A DNA stretch of 64,000 nucleotides from Streptosporangium sp. NBC_01756 (GTDB lineage: Bacteria; Actinomycetota; Actinomycetes; Streptosporangiales; Streptosporangiaceae): assembly GCF_035917975.1 (NCBI RefSeq), contig NZ_CP109130.1, positions 8,122,001 through 8,186,000 on the forward strand, read 5' to 3'. Numbering within the stretch: the first letter of the stretch is position 1; every line of letters starts with the position of its first letter. Below the pieces are notes generated by a model. It worked only from the letters and a program-made list of their open reading frames with translations, did not search any database and was not told the DNA's origin. The translations under genes were made by a program, and so were the position numbers. Shown here in pieces: positions 34,429 through 42,949 of this stretch.

Positions 34429-35373
34429 CTAGAAGGCGTGGAACAGGGGCTCCCCGTGGTCGGCGGCCGCCCAGTGCGCGGTCGCGCGTTCGAGCTTGTC
34501 GGGGTTGACCTGGTTGCGGAACGCGGCGATGCCCTCGGCGGTGACCTCCAGGCACATGACGCCGACGACCTGACCGGCCACGACGGCCACGACGGCGGGG
34601 TCGCCGTTGGCGGTCCAGACGTAGACCTCGGGCGCGCCGCCGACCAGGGCGCGCTTGGCCTCGCCGGGTTTGAACAGACCCCGCAGGAACTTCGCGACCG
34701 CGACGGCGCCCTCGAACGCCTTGGCGCGGGCCGGGACCTTCCCGCCGCCGTCGCCGATCGAGACGGCGTCCTTGGTGAGCAGGCGCACCAGCGGCTCGGT
34801 CTGGCCGCTGGTGGCGGCCGCCAGGAACTCCTCGACGATCCGCCGGGCGGCGGCCTCGTCGATCTCGGTGCGGGCCCTGCCGTCCGCGACGTGCTTCTTG
34901 GCGCGGTGGAAGATCTGCTGGCTGGCGGCCTCGGTGATGTCGAGGATCTCGGCGATCTCCCGGTGCGGGTAGTCGAAGGCCTCCCGCAGCATGTACACCG
35001 CCCGCTCGTTGGGGGAGAGGCGCTCCATGAGGGTGAGGACCGCATACGAGACCGAGTCGCGCTGCTCGGCGGTGTCGGCCGGGCCGAGCATCGGGTCGCC
35101 GGCGAGCAGTGGCTCGGGAAGCCATTGGCCCACATAGGTCTCGCGGCGCGCCCGCGCGGAGGTGAGCTGGTTGAGACACAGGTTGGTGAGGACCTTCGTC
35201 AGCCAGGCCTCGGGGACCTCGATGCGGTCGACGTCGGCGGCCTGCCAGCGCAGGAACGTCTCCTGCACGGCGTCCTCGGCCTCCCCGGCGGAGCCGAGGA
35301 GCCGGTAGGCGATGGCCTCCAGGCGCGGCCTGGAGGCTTCGAACCGGTCGACGTCGTTCGCGGTCAAGGGCAT
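34429..35373 (-). CDS. ECF41-type sigma factor with SnoaL-like C-terminal domain
   Basis: A 314-residue extracytoplasmic-function sigma factor. Sigma region 2 is RLEAIAYRLLGSAGEAEDAVQETFLRW (part of 17-43), region 4 is LSPNERAVYMLREAFDYPHREIAEIL. The long C-terminal extension carries all three motifs described for group ECF41: WLPEP (84-88), DGGGK (208-212) and NPDKL (290-294). In this group the extension acts as a built-in regulator in place of an anti-sigma factor. The adjacent FAD oxidoreductase fits the known ECF41 habit of controlling a neighbouring oxidoreductase, epimerase or carboxymuconolactone decarboxylase gene. Confidence 0.92.
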   Translation of the reverse strand: MPLTANDVDRFEASRPRLEAIAYRLLGSAGEAEDAVQETFLRWQAADVDRIEVPEAWLTKVLTNLCLNQLTSARARRETYVGQWLPEPLLAGDPMLGPADTAEQRDSVSYAVLTLMERLSPNERAVYMLREAFDYPHREIAEILDITEAASQQIFHRAKKHVADGRARTEIDEAAARRIVEEFLAAATSGQTEPLVRLLTKDAVSIGDGGGKVPARAKAFEGAVAVAKFLRGLFKPGEAKRALVGGAPEVYVWTANGDPAVVAVVAGQVVGVMCLEVTAEGIAAFRNQVNPDKLERATAHWAAADHGEPLFHAF

Positions 35374-35799
35374 GGCCCGATCCTAGATCGTGTCTCCTGG
35401 ACCAGGAAGGTGAGCCCGGCCCAGGAGGGCGGGTGACCAGATCGTGATGTCGGCGATATGGACGGCGGCGCGGCAGCGGCCGGCCGGCTCGGCGCATGAG
35501 GTCCCCCGCTTCATCCGGCTCCGAAATCGGCGAGATGACGCCGGAGGCGCGGCCGCGGTGGGACGCGAATACCCGGAAATTCCGCGTCTGAGTTGTTGGT
35601 TTATGCCAAGGTTGTCGTGAAAAAACCTATTGGTCTCTTTCGTTCTCGGAACGGGCGACCCACCGAACGGTCCGGCTCCTCGTCGGCAGGTTCCGGGGAC
35701 ATGGTCCATTCCGGGAGCCGGGCCCCAGCATGACGGGGTGCGCTCTCCGCCTGCCGATGACGTCGTCGACCACATCGCCGGATGACTGAACAAGGACCC
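35374..35799. other. divergent intergenic region without a gene
   Basis: Carries the promoters of the sigma factor (left) and the penicillin-binding protein (right). I see no conserved element that I can name. Confidence 0.5.
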
Positions 35800-38505
35800 G
35801 TGAGTAACAGCAGCTATGACCCGGAGCCGACCGGCCGCCCCCAGAAAGCCGAGGGGCGGCCCGGTGCATCGGCTCGTCCGGGGAGGCGTCAGCGCCCGTC
35901 CCAGGGGACCACGCCCGGCCACGCCTCCTCCCCCCACGTCGAGGACCCGCCGCCGAACCGGCCGGCCCGGATTCAGCCGAGCTCTTCGGCTCCGCCGGCG
36001 GAGCGTCAGGACGGACCAGGCCGGAGCGGCGCTCCGGAGAGTCCACGCGGAGGGCGGCGCCGCGCCGCGGCCTTCGAGGACGCCCAGGCGATGGCCCAGC
36101 TCCCGCAGCCAGGTCCCGGCCGGCGCAGGAGCGGCCCCGGTGGCTCAGCAGGTCCGGGCGGTACGGGAGGCCGCTCCAGGTCATGGAGATCCGGCGACCG
36201 GCGACAGAACAACCTCGGTGGCGGCCAAGGCGGTCGCAGGGGGCTGGGCGGGCCCGGCGGACCGGGCGACGGCGGTGGCGACGGCCGGCAAGGGCGGCCG
36301 GACGAGGACGACGGCCGCCCGCGCCGTACCGGCTGGAAGCGCTTCATCCCCAGCTGGAAGATCGTGGTCCTCGGCTTCACGGTCCTGGTGGTGGGTCTCT
36401 TCAGCATGATCATGGTGGCGTACGCCAACACCCCGCTGCCTCTGGGGACCCAGCAGCACGCCGTCGAGCAGGGCAGCATCATCTATTACCGGGACGGCAG
36501 AACCGAGATCGCGCGACTCGGCACCAAGCGCGAGATCGTCCCGATCTCCAAGATCCCGCCGCATGTTCAGGACGCCTTCATCGCCGCGGAGAACCGCACG
36601 TTCCGCACCGACCCGGGCTTCTCGGTGTCGGGCATCATGCGAGCGGTGTGGAGCACGGCGACCGGCCAGCAGGTCCAGGGCGGCTCGACGATCACGCAGG
36701 AGATGGCGCGGGGTTATTACGACGGCCTCAGCCAGGAGCGGACATTCCAGCGGAAGGTCAAAGAGATCTTCGTGGCGATCCGCGCCGGTAAGGAGATGCC
36801 GAAGGATCAGATTCTGGCCAACTATCTCAACACGATCTACTTCGGCCGTGGTGCGAACGGCATCCAGGCCGCCGCTCAGGCGTTCTTCGACAAGGACGTG
36901 GACAAGCTGACCCCTGCCGAGGGGGCCTACCTGGCGGGTCGGATCCAGAGCCCGGACGCGTTCGATCGGGCGGAGGCGGAGAAGGACTGGGCACCGACCC
37001 GGGAGCGGTTCGCCTACGCCATCGACGGCATGGCGGTCGTCGACCCGGCCAAGTACGGGCAACTGCCCAGAACGGCGAAGTTCCCCAAGCTCGCCAGGCT
37101 GGACAAGAAAGAGACCCTCAAAGGCATCAACGGTTACATGGTCGACATCGTCCAGCGCGAGCTGGAGAAGCGGGGGATCACCAAGGAGAGCCTGCGCAGC
37201 GGTGGTTACCGCGTCACGACGACGTTCGACAAGAAGCTGATGCAGGCCGCGAAGAAGGCGGTCGAGACCAACCTCGCCGCCGTCCACGACAAGCACATCC
37301 GCGCGAACATGGCCGCCGTGGACCCGCGCAACGGGCGGGTGATCGCGTTCTACAGCGGCCACGATTACCTGAAGAGCTTCACCAACAACGCCTTCGACGC
37401 CTACAAACAGGCCGCGTCGGCCTTCAAGCCGTACGTGCTGGCCGCCTGGCTCGAGAACGGCTACAGCCTCAAGAGCTACGTGTCCGGCAACGGACCGGTC
37501 ACCCTGCCGGGCACCAAGCCGATCGGCAACTCGCACAACCTGGGCGCGGCCGTGCAGATCGACCGGGCCACCGCCGAGTCGGTGAACACGGCGTTCGCCA
37601 CGATGGCGCAGGAGGTCAGCCTGAAGGAGGTCGAGAGGATCGCCGAGGGCGCCGGGATCGACAAGAAGGATCTGGAGCAGGCCATCAAGGACCACGCCTA
37701 CGGCATGTCCATCGGCGCCGGCCTGGTCACCCCGGTCGGGCAGGCCGCCGGGTACGGCATCTTCGCCAACGGCGGCGTCCACTATGACGCGCACGTGGTC
37801 GTCTCGGTAAAGACGTCCAAGGGGCTGACCGTCATGGAGGAGACCGGCCAGCCCAAAACGGTCATCAGCCCGGACACCGCAGCCGACGCCACGTACGCGA
37901 TGCAGCAGGTGGTCAAGTACGGCACCGCCGCGGGCACCTCGCTGCCCGATGGGCGTCCGATCGCCGGCAAGACCGGCACCAACAACGAGAACAAGGAGGC
38001 CTGGTTCGTCGGCTACGCTCCCCAGCTCTCCGCGGCCGTCGGGATGTACAAGGAGGTCCCGCAGATCGACCCGAAGACCAGGAAGGTCATCAGGGACGCC
38101 AACGGCTACTCCCTGCTCAAGGAGGTCTCCCTCGGGAACATCGAGGGCGCCGGTACGCCCACCAAGATCTGGCGTGACTTCATGACGATCGCCATGGCGG
38201 GCAAGCCGATCGAGCCGTTCCCGGCGCCCGTCTTCGGCGGTCAGGCGCACGACCTGGTGCAGAAACCGGCGCCCAAGCCGACCCGGGACCCGTTCGAGGA
38301 CAACGACGACGACGTCAGCAGCGACCCGGCCTGCTCCGCCGACCCTGCCTGCAGCAGCGGTGATCCGGACGACGGCGACGGCGACCTCGGCACGGACGAC
38401 GACCCGTTCGAGAACGGCGGAGATGAAACGCTGAACGACAACGGCGATCCCAGCGGGACCAACGGCACCACCTCTGACGGCGCCCGGCCCTTCGGGGGCG
38501 GATAG
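35800..38505 (+). CDS. class A penicillin-binding protein (transglycosylase/transpeptidase)
   Basis: A bifunctional peptidoglycan synthase of about 901 residues. A long disordered Arg/Gly/Pro-rich cytoplasmic tail (1-185) precedes one membrane helix (KIVVLGFTVLVVGLFSMIMVA). The GT51 glycosyltransferase has FIAAENRTFRTDPG, GGSTITQEMARGYY and QILANYLNTIYFGRGANGI. The transpeptidase has SAFK (Ser540), SVN and KTGT (Lys724). An acidic Asp/Ser tail ends the protein. I prefer the GTG at 35800 because AAGGA is five bases upstream; an ATG at 35782 would add six residues. No PASTA domains are present. Expected role: wall synthesis during growth or sporulation. Confidence 0.92.
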   Translation: MSNSSYDPEPTGRPQKAEGRPGASARPGRRQRPSQGTTPGHASSPHVEDPPPNRPARIQPSSSAPPAERQDGPGRSGAPESPRGGRRRAAAFEDAQAMAQLPQPGPGRRRSGPGGSAGPGGTGGRSRSWRSGDRRQNNLGGGQGGRRGLGGPGGPGDGGGDGRQGRPDEDDGRPRRTGWKRFIPSWKIVVLGFTVLVVGLFSMIMVAYANTPLPLGTQQHAVEQGSIIYYRDGRTEIARLGTKREIVPISKIPPHVQDAFIAAENRTFRTDPGFSVSGIMRAVWSTATGQQVQGGSTITQEMARGYYDGLSQERTFQRKVKEIFVAIRAGKEMPKDQILANYLNTIYFGRGANGIQAAAQAFFDKDVDKLTPAEGAYLAGRIQSPDAFDRAEAEKDWAPTRERFAYAIDGMAVVDPAKYGQLPRTAKFPKLARLDKKETLKGINGYMVDIVQRELEKRGITKESLRSGGYRVTTTFDKKLMQAAKKAVETNLAAVHDKHIRANMAAVDPRNGRVIAFYSGHDYLKSFTNNAFDAYKQAASAFKPYVLAAWLENGYSLKSYVSGNGPVTLPGTKPIGNSHNLGAAVQIDRATAESVNTAFATMAQEVSLKEVERIAEGAGIDKKDLEQAIKDHAYGMSIGAGLVTPVGQAAGYGIFANGGVHYDAHVVVSVKTSKGLTVMEETGQPKTVISPDTAADATYAMQQVVKYGTAAGTSLPDGRPIAGKTGTNNENKEAWFVGYAPQLSAAVGMYKEVPQIDPKTRKVIRDANGYSLLKEVSLGNIEGAGTPTKIWRDFMTIAMAGKPIEPFPAPVFGGQAHDLVQKPAPKPTRDPFEDNDDDVSSDPACSADPACSSGDPDDGDGDLGTDDDPFENGGDETLNDNGDPSGTNGTTSDGARPFGGG

Positions 38506-38586
38506 GGGCGGTCGCGCCGTCGGGCGTCGAGACCGGTGCCGACGGCGGAGGTCACGCGCCTCTCCGATCCTGGCCGCGCCGGGTGG

Positions 38587-38898
38587 TCACCTCAGTGGAG
38601 CCGGCGCGGTCGGGGAGGGGGACGGCGGGACGGGGGCGGCCGAGCTGGAGAGGGTGGCCGTCAGGATGTAGGCGGCGCCGAAGGCCAGGAGCAGGAGAAC
38701 GACGGCGATCGCCATCTCGACGCTGGGTCTGAAGATCGGTAGGAGCAGAAGGCGCCGTACGCCCGGGACGCGGGTCCGTCGATGCCACCCCCGGGAGCGG
38801 CGGGCGGGCGGCACAGGGCGGCGCTCGACATCCCTTTCGGGGAGGACCGGATCGTTCACGCGGCGGCTCGCACCGGGTTTTTTCCTGGTCTCACGCAA
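38587..38898 (-). CDS. small single-span membrane protein, unknown
   Basis: A 103-residue protein with an arginine-rich N-terminal half (RRSRGWHRRTRVPGVRR), one strongly hydrophobic helix (MAIAVVLLLLAFGAAYILTA) and a short Ser/Pro-rich exterior tail (PPSPSPTAPAP). Positive-inside charge implies a cytoplasmic N-terminus. I recognise no family. It converges on the penicillin-binding protein gene, and the layout is plausible for a real gene although the sequence is simple. Confidence 0.5.
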   Translation of the reverse strand: MRETRKKPGASRRVNDPVLPERDVERRPVPPARRSRGWHRRTRVPGVRRLLLLPIFRPSVEMAIAVVLLLLAFGAAYILTATLSSSAAPVPPSPSPTAPAPLR

Positions 38899-39255
38899 CC
38901 CCGACCGTTCATTGACGCCGCCCTCTGTTCTTTTGCTAATGGTCTCCTTCTACCCCCTGCTCGGACGGCCCTCAAGGGGTGTCGTCAACTCGTAATGAAA
39001 CGCGATGTTCTCGCTAATATCACATATTGCGCAAAATGCTACATAAACTATTAATGGCATCCGGTCTGCTGGATGGTGTTCCTCCGCGTCTCACGGGGTG
39101 CCGTGGAGAGGACGGGATCGGTCGCACGTGACCAGCGATGATGGCCGGGAAGGGATCCCGGACGCCCGGTCGATGTGCCCGGGCGGGTGCGGCGGAGCGG
39201 TAATCGCCGCACCCGAGCGATCCGCCGGATGAGAAGGGGCGCATTTCGCCGGCCG
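38899..39255. other. AT-richer intergenic stretch without a gene
   Basis: Upstream of the small membrane protein, and falling in GC around 38920-39060. No gene, RNA or repeat recognised. The left end of the duplicated promoter module begins at 39256. Confidence 0.5.
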
Positions 39256-39516
39256 TTCCTGACCTGGGGGTTAAGTCAGGAAAGGCGCGCACCGCCGCGC
39301 TGGTTGCCGTGGTGCTTCGGTGTCTTTATTTATATTTGAGAGCATTTAATCTGGTTCGTACCACGGTGATGTCATGCTGCGCACCCCTGATCCGAGTGGC
39401 GAATGAGCAGCCGGTTGATGCGTTTTCCGGTCGGCGAAAAATCAGAGCAAGATTGCGAAAACGTTATATGATGCGAAACGTTTCGACACTTGTGCCGCCG
39501 TCCCACCGGTGTGTTC
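39256..39516 (-). repeat. promoter/leader module, copy 2 (orphan)
   Basis: About 261 bases closely matching 31530-31792 in the same orientation, including the hairpin CCTGAC / GTCAGG, the stretch CGCTGGTTGCCGTGGTGC, the half-site GCGAAAACGTTA and the palindrome CGAAACGTTTCG (39474-39485). To its left, where copy 1 has the ribosome site and start of the GSDH-like gene, the similarity stops and no credible gene begins. It looks like a duplicated promoter that lost its gene, or a decoy or small RNA locus. Confidence 0.75.
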
Positions 39517-39608
39517 AGTTCGATGATCCAGGCAAATGAACCTGCGGACCTTGAACCGGGTGCCGGGCCGGGTGCGGGACCCGCCGGTGGAGTGGGACAG
39601 GGCGGCCG

Positions 39609-40700
39609 TCAGTGGGCGAGCCGGGCCAGGGCGCCGACGTAGATCTCCACGGCATCCTCGATCCGCGGAATCTCGCAGTACTCGTCGGTGACATGTGCCT
39701 GCTCGGGCTCTCCAGGGCCGCAGATCACGATAGGCGGTGTGCCGCAGGCGGCGGTCAGCACCGAGGCGTCGGTGAAGTAACTGGCGGCCGGGCGGTCACC
39801 CGGGGGACGGGCCCCGGCGGCGAGCAGAACCTGCACGAAGGGATCGTCCGGGTCCGTCCACACAGCGGGAAGGTCGGTCAGCACCTCCAGCGACGTCTCC
39901 TCGCCCAGCTCCTTCCGCAGCCGCTCGCGCAGCTCGGCGTGGTCCTGGCCGGTGACCGTGCGCATGTCGACGGTCGCCTCGGCGAGGTCGGGGACGGAGT
40001 TCACGTTGATCCCGCCGTGCACCGTCCCCACATTCACGGACGGCGCGCCGAGCCAGGGGTGTGCGGGACAGCCGGGATCGAAGTGTTCGACGGAGCCGAT
40101 GGCGCGCGCCAGCTTGTAGACGGCGTTGTCGCCCAGGTGGGGCATCGAGCCGTGGGCGGTTCGGCCCTGGGCGGTCACCTTGAGCCAGAGCGCGCCCTTG
40201 TGCCCGAGCAGGGCGCGGTTGGCGGTCGGCTCGGCCACCAGCATCCCCCGGGACCGGCCGACCAGCCCATGGGTGATCATGTCGATCGCGCCCTCGCAGC
40301 CGGTCTCCTCTCCCACGGTGAGAACGATCTCCAGCGCCACCCGGGGGGCGGACCCGCGCGCGTGCCGCTCGGCGGCGACGACCAGCGCGGCGACCCCGGC
40401 CTTCATGTCGCTCGCCCCCCGCCCGTAGAGGCGGTCGCCGTCCACCTCCGCGGCGTGCGGTCCGTACGCCCAGGCCTGACCGCCCAGCGGGACCGTGTCG
40501 AGGTGGCCGGTGAGGGTGACGGGCACGCCCGTTCCCCACCGGGCCACCACCCCGGTGCGGCCGGGTGCGTAGGCGTGTGCCCGCACCTCGAAACCGGCGG
40601 CCTCCAGCCTGCGTACGAGCGGTTGGGCGACCGCGGCCTCGCCGCCGCCCACCGAGTCGATCCTGATCAGCTCGCGGGTCAGTTCCACGACGTCGGTCAT
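39609..40700 (-). CDS. M20-family metallopeptidase/deacylase
   Basis: A 363-residue zinc amidohydrolase of the ArgE/DapE/CPG2 family. Metal-site motifs are present: LTGHLDTVPLGG, YGRGASDMKAGVAALV, GEETGCEGA with the general-base glutamate, VAEPTAN, and a late PEQAHVTDEYCEI histidine. The substrate is probably an N-acyl amino acid or dipeptide-like compound; it cannot be set more exactly. The ATG at 40700 overlaps the stop of the upstream LacI gene in ATGA, so the two are cotranscribed and the enzyme may belong to the same catabolic function as the divergent transporter operon. Confidence 0.87.
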   Translation of the reverse strand: MTDVVELTRELIRIDSVGGGEAAVAQPLVRRLEAAGFEVRAHAYAPGRTGVVARWGTGVPVTLTGHLDTVPLGGQAWAYGPHAAEVDGDRLYGRGASDMKAGVAALVVAAERHARGSAPRVALEIVLTVGEETGCEGAIDMITHGLVGRSRGMLVAEPTANRALLGHKGALWLKVTAQGRTAHGSMPHLGDNAVYKLARAIGSVEHFDPGCPAHPWLGAPSVNVGTVHGGINVNSVPDLAEATVDMRTVTGQDHAELRERLRKELGEETSLEVLTDLPAVWTDPDDPFVQVLLAAGARPPGDRPAASYFTDASVLTAACGTPPIVICGPGEPEQAHVTDEYCEIPRIEDAVEIYVGALARLAH

Positions 40701-41749
40701 GCCACTTCCTCTTCTTCCCGGCCGTCCCCGGCCACGATCCCCATGCCTGCGGTCACCGGCCGGCTGGTCTCCCGCACGACGAGCCGGGGGGCGATCGCCA
40801 AGCGCCGGGCAGGCCGTGGATCGCCCACCCGCGCCTGGCCCAGCAGGCGTACCACCTCGGCCGCCATCTCCTCTACGGGCTGGCGCACGGTGGTGAGCGG
40901 CGGGTCGCACATCGTCGCATGGCCGACGTCATCGAACCCCACCACCGATACTTCCTCGGGGACCTGTACGCCGCCGAGCCGCAACGCCCGCAGCAGGCCG
41001 ACCGCGATCTCGTCGTTTCCGCAGACCACCGCGTCGGGCAGGGCGCCGTCGGCGAGCAGCCGACGACCGGCTTCGAATCCCCAGTCAAGGGTGAACTCGC
41101 CGAGCAGCGGTGTCTCGGAGGCCACCCCGGCGCGGGCGGTGGCGAGCTGAAAGCCGGCCAGCCGCAACCTCGCGGAGGAGTTCATCAGGCGACTGCTGAC
41201 GAAGACGATCGAACGCGCCCCTCCGGCGACCACATGGTCGACCGCCTGGGCCAGTGCCGCGTCGTCGTCCACGCCCACCCAGTCGGCTCCGCCACCCTCG
41301 ATGTATCGGTCCACCTGCACCAGCGGCACCTGCCGAGCGGCGTTCAGGACGGCCGGCGCGCTGGCCTCGAAGTCGCACGGGCTGATGATCAGGCCGTCCA
41401 CCCGCCGCGCCAGCAGCGTGTTCAGCCGCCTGGCCTCGATCTCGGGCGTGTACTGCGAGGCGCACAGCAGCAGGTCCCGCCCGGTCTCCTGGAGCTGATG
41501 CTCCACCGCCTCGACCATCGTGGTGAAGAACGGATTGCCGATGCCGGGGACGACCATGCCGACCGTCCCGGTGGTCTGGTCGCGGAGCGCCTTGGCGACG
41601 GCGTTCGGCTGGTATCCCAGCTCGGCGGCTGCCCGTGTCACCCGCGCGGCCACCTCGGGGGTGACCTTGCGGCGGCCGGACAGGGCACGCGAGGCCGAGG
41701 CTACGGAGACGCCGGCCGCTCTGGCGACGTCGTGGATTGTCACACCCAT
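40697..41749 (-). CDS. LacI-family transcriptional repressor of the adjacent catabolic locus
   Basis: A 350-residue LacI/GalR regulator. The helix-turn-helix is TIHDVARAAGVSVASASRALSG with hinge region LGYQPNAVAKALR, followed by a periplasmic-binding-protein-like sensor domain (GMVVPGIGNPFFTTMVEAVEHQL; NDEIAVGLLRALRLGG; VVGFDDVGHATMCDPPLTTV). The operators GTAATCGATTTCC (just before its own start) and TTGGTAATCGATTACCAA (before the divergent transporter operon) share the core TAATCGATT and are its obvious targets, so it probably represses both units until the imported compound or a breakdown product binds. Confidence 0.9.
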   Translation of the reverse strand: MGVTIHDVARAAGVSVASASRALSGRRKVTPEVAARVTRAAAELGYQPNAVAKALRDQTTGTVGMVVPGIGNPFFTTMVEAVEHQLQETGRDLLLCASQYTPEIEARRLNTLLARRVDGLIISPCDFEASAPAVLNAARQVPLVQVDRYIEGGGADWVGVDDDAALAQAVDHVVAGGARSIVFVSSRLMNSSARLRLAGFQLATARAGVASETPLLGEFTLDWGFEAGRRLLADGALPDAVVCGNDEIAVGLLRALRLGGVQVPEEVSVVGFDDVGHATMCDPPLTTVRQPVEEMAAEVVRLLGQARVGDPRPARRLAIAPRLVVRETSRPVTAGMGIVAGDGREEEEVA

Positions 41750-41754
41750 GTTGT

Positions 41755-41767
41755 GTAATCGATTTCC
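41755..41767. promoter_or_regulatory. autoregulatory operator of the LacI gene
   Basis: GTAATCGATTTCC, five bases upstream of the LacI start codon. It shares TAATCGATT with the perfect operator at 41905-41922. Confidence 0.65.
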
Positions 41768-41904
41768 CTAGTAGCGCTGAGGACAACCAGCCGGTTCCCT
41801 GCCTCAACGGCCGGGCCACGTGCGGGTCCCTAGAACGATAGAGCGTTCGGGGGCCTACGTCACCCTTGACGGACGTTTGTCCTGGTGGCTAGCATCCCCA
41901 GAAA

Positions 41905-41922
41905 TTGGTAATCGATTACCAA
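41905..41922. promoter_or_regulatory. perfect 18-base LacI-type operator
   Basis: TTGGTAATCGATTACCAA is a perfect palindrome with the central CG typical of LacI sites, 35 bases upstream of the transporter operon start, where it would block transcription. Confidence 0.85.
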
Positions 41923-41957
41923 CCCTCCCCGCATCAGCGTCCTGAAAGGCTGATTCG

Positions 41958-42932
41958 ATGGCACGACCGACTCGATTCACCCGCCTGGCAGCCGTCTCAG
42001 CGGTCCTCGCCACCGGCCTGCTGGCTGCGGCGTGCGGCGCGGACGGCGCCGGCACCGCCGCCGACGGCGGCGAAAAACCGCGCATCGGCCTGGTGCAGAT
42101 CAACCAGCAGGCGATCTTCTTCAACGAGATGAACGCCGGTGCCCAGCAGGCCGCGAAGGAGGCGGGCGTCGATCTCACGATCTTCAACGCCAACGACGAC
42201 GCCCTGAAGCAGAACGAGGCCATCGACAACTTCGTCCAGCAGCAGTTCGACGGCATCGTCGTGGTGGCCATCGACGTCGAGGGCATCAAACCCGCCGTCA
42301 AGATCGCCAAGGACGCGGGACTGAAGACCGTGGCCGTCGACGCGATCGTCGACTCCCCGGCGGTCGACACCCAGGTGGGCGTGGACAACGCCGCCGCGGC
42401 CAAGCAGATGGGCACATTCGTCAACGACTGGGCCAAGAAGCAGAATGTGGCCGCACCGAACATCGGCGTGGTCGGCGCGCTCAACTCCTACATCCAGAAC
42501 CTGCGCAAGGACGGCTTCAACTCGACCGTCGAGGCGGCCGGCGCCAAGATCGCGCAGACCGTGGACGGGCAGAACAAGCAGGAGGCCGCCCTGGCCGCCG
42601 CCGAGAACCTGCTGACCTCGCGCTCGGACCTCACCGCCATCTACGCCACCGGGGAGCCCGCGCTGCTCGGCACGGTGGCCGCGGTGAAGTCGCAGAACGC
42701 CGGCGACCGGGTCAAGGTCTTCGGCTGGGACCTCACCAAGGAGGCGATCGGCGGGATCGATGCCGGCTACGTCGCGGGGGTCGTGCAGCAGGACCCCAGG
42801 ACCGAGGGCTACGAGGCGGTCAAGGAGGCCAAGGCGCTGATCGGCGGCGCGCAGGCCAAGAAGACCATAGATGTGCCCGTGACGATCGTGACCAAGGAAA
42901 ACGTCGACAAGTACCGCTCCACCTTCAAGTGA
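41958..42932 (+). CDS. ribose-type ABC transporter substrate-binding lipoprotein
   Basis: A 324-residue periplasmic-binding-fold lipoprotein (RbsB/type I, CUT2 class). The signal peptide ends in lipobox LLAAAC with Cys26 as the lipid site. The mature chain follows RbsB order: IGLVQINQQAIFFNEMNAGAQQAAKEAG, DDALKQNEAIDNFVQQQFDGIVVVA, VGVDNAAAAKQMG, and WDLTKEAIGGIDAGYVAGVVQQDP. It captures a sugar or nucleoside-like ligand outside the cell. First gene of an operon whose downstream enzymes (hydrolase, nucleoside hydrolase) hint at a ribosyl compound. Confidence 0.9.
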   Translation: MARPTRFTRLAAVSAVLATGLLAAACGADGAGTAADGGEKPRIGLVQINQQAIFFNEMNAGAQQAAKEAGVDLTIFNANDDALKQNEAIDNFVQQQFDGIVVVAIDVEGIKPAVKIAKDAGLKTVAVDAIVDSPAVDTQVGVDNAAAAKQMGTFVNDWAKKQNVAAPNIGVVGALNSYIQNLRKDGFNSTVEAAGAKIAQTVDGQNKQEAALAAAENLLTSRSDLTAIYATGEPALLGTVAAVKSQNAGDRVKVFGWDLTKEAIGGIDAGYVAGVVQQDPRTEGYEAVKEAKALIGGAQAKKTIDVPVTIVTKENVDKYRSTFK

Positions 42933-42949
42933 GCGGCGGAGAGATCCAC

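Noticed and set aside
39020-39292. A gene starting just after the orphan promoter module
   Set aside because: The 90-codon frame starts within the module region without a ribosome site and its protein text has no recognisable character.
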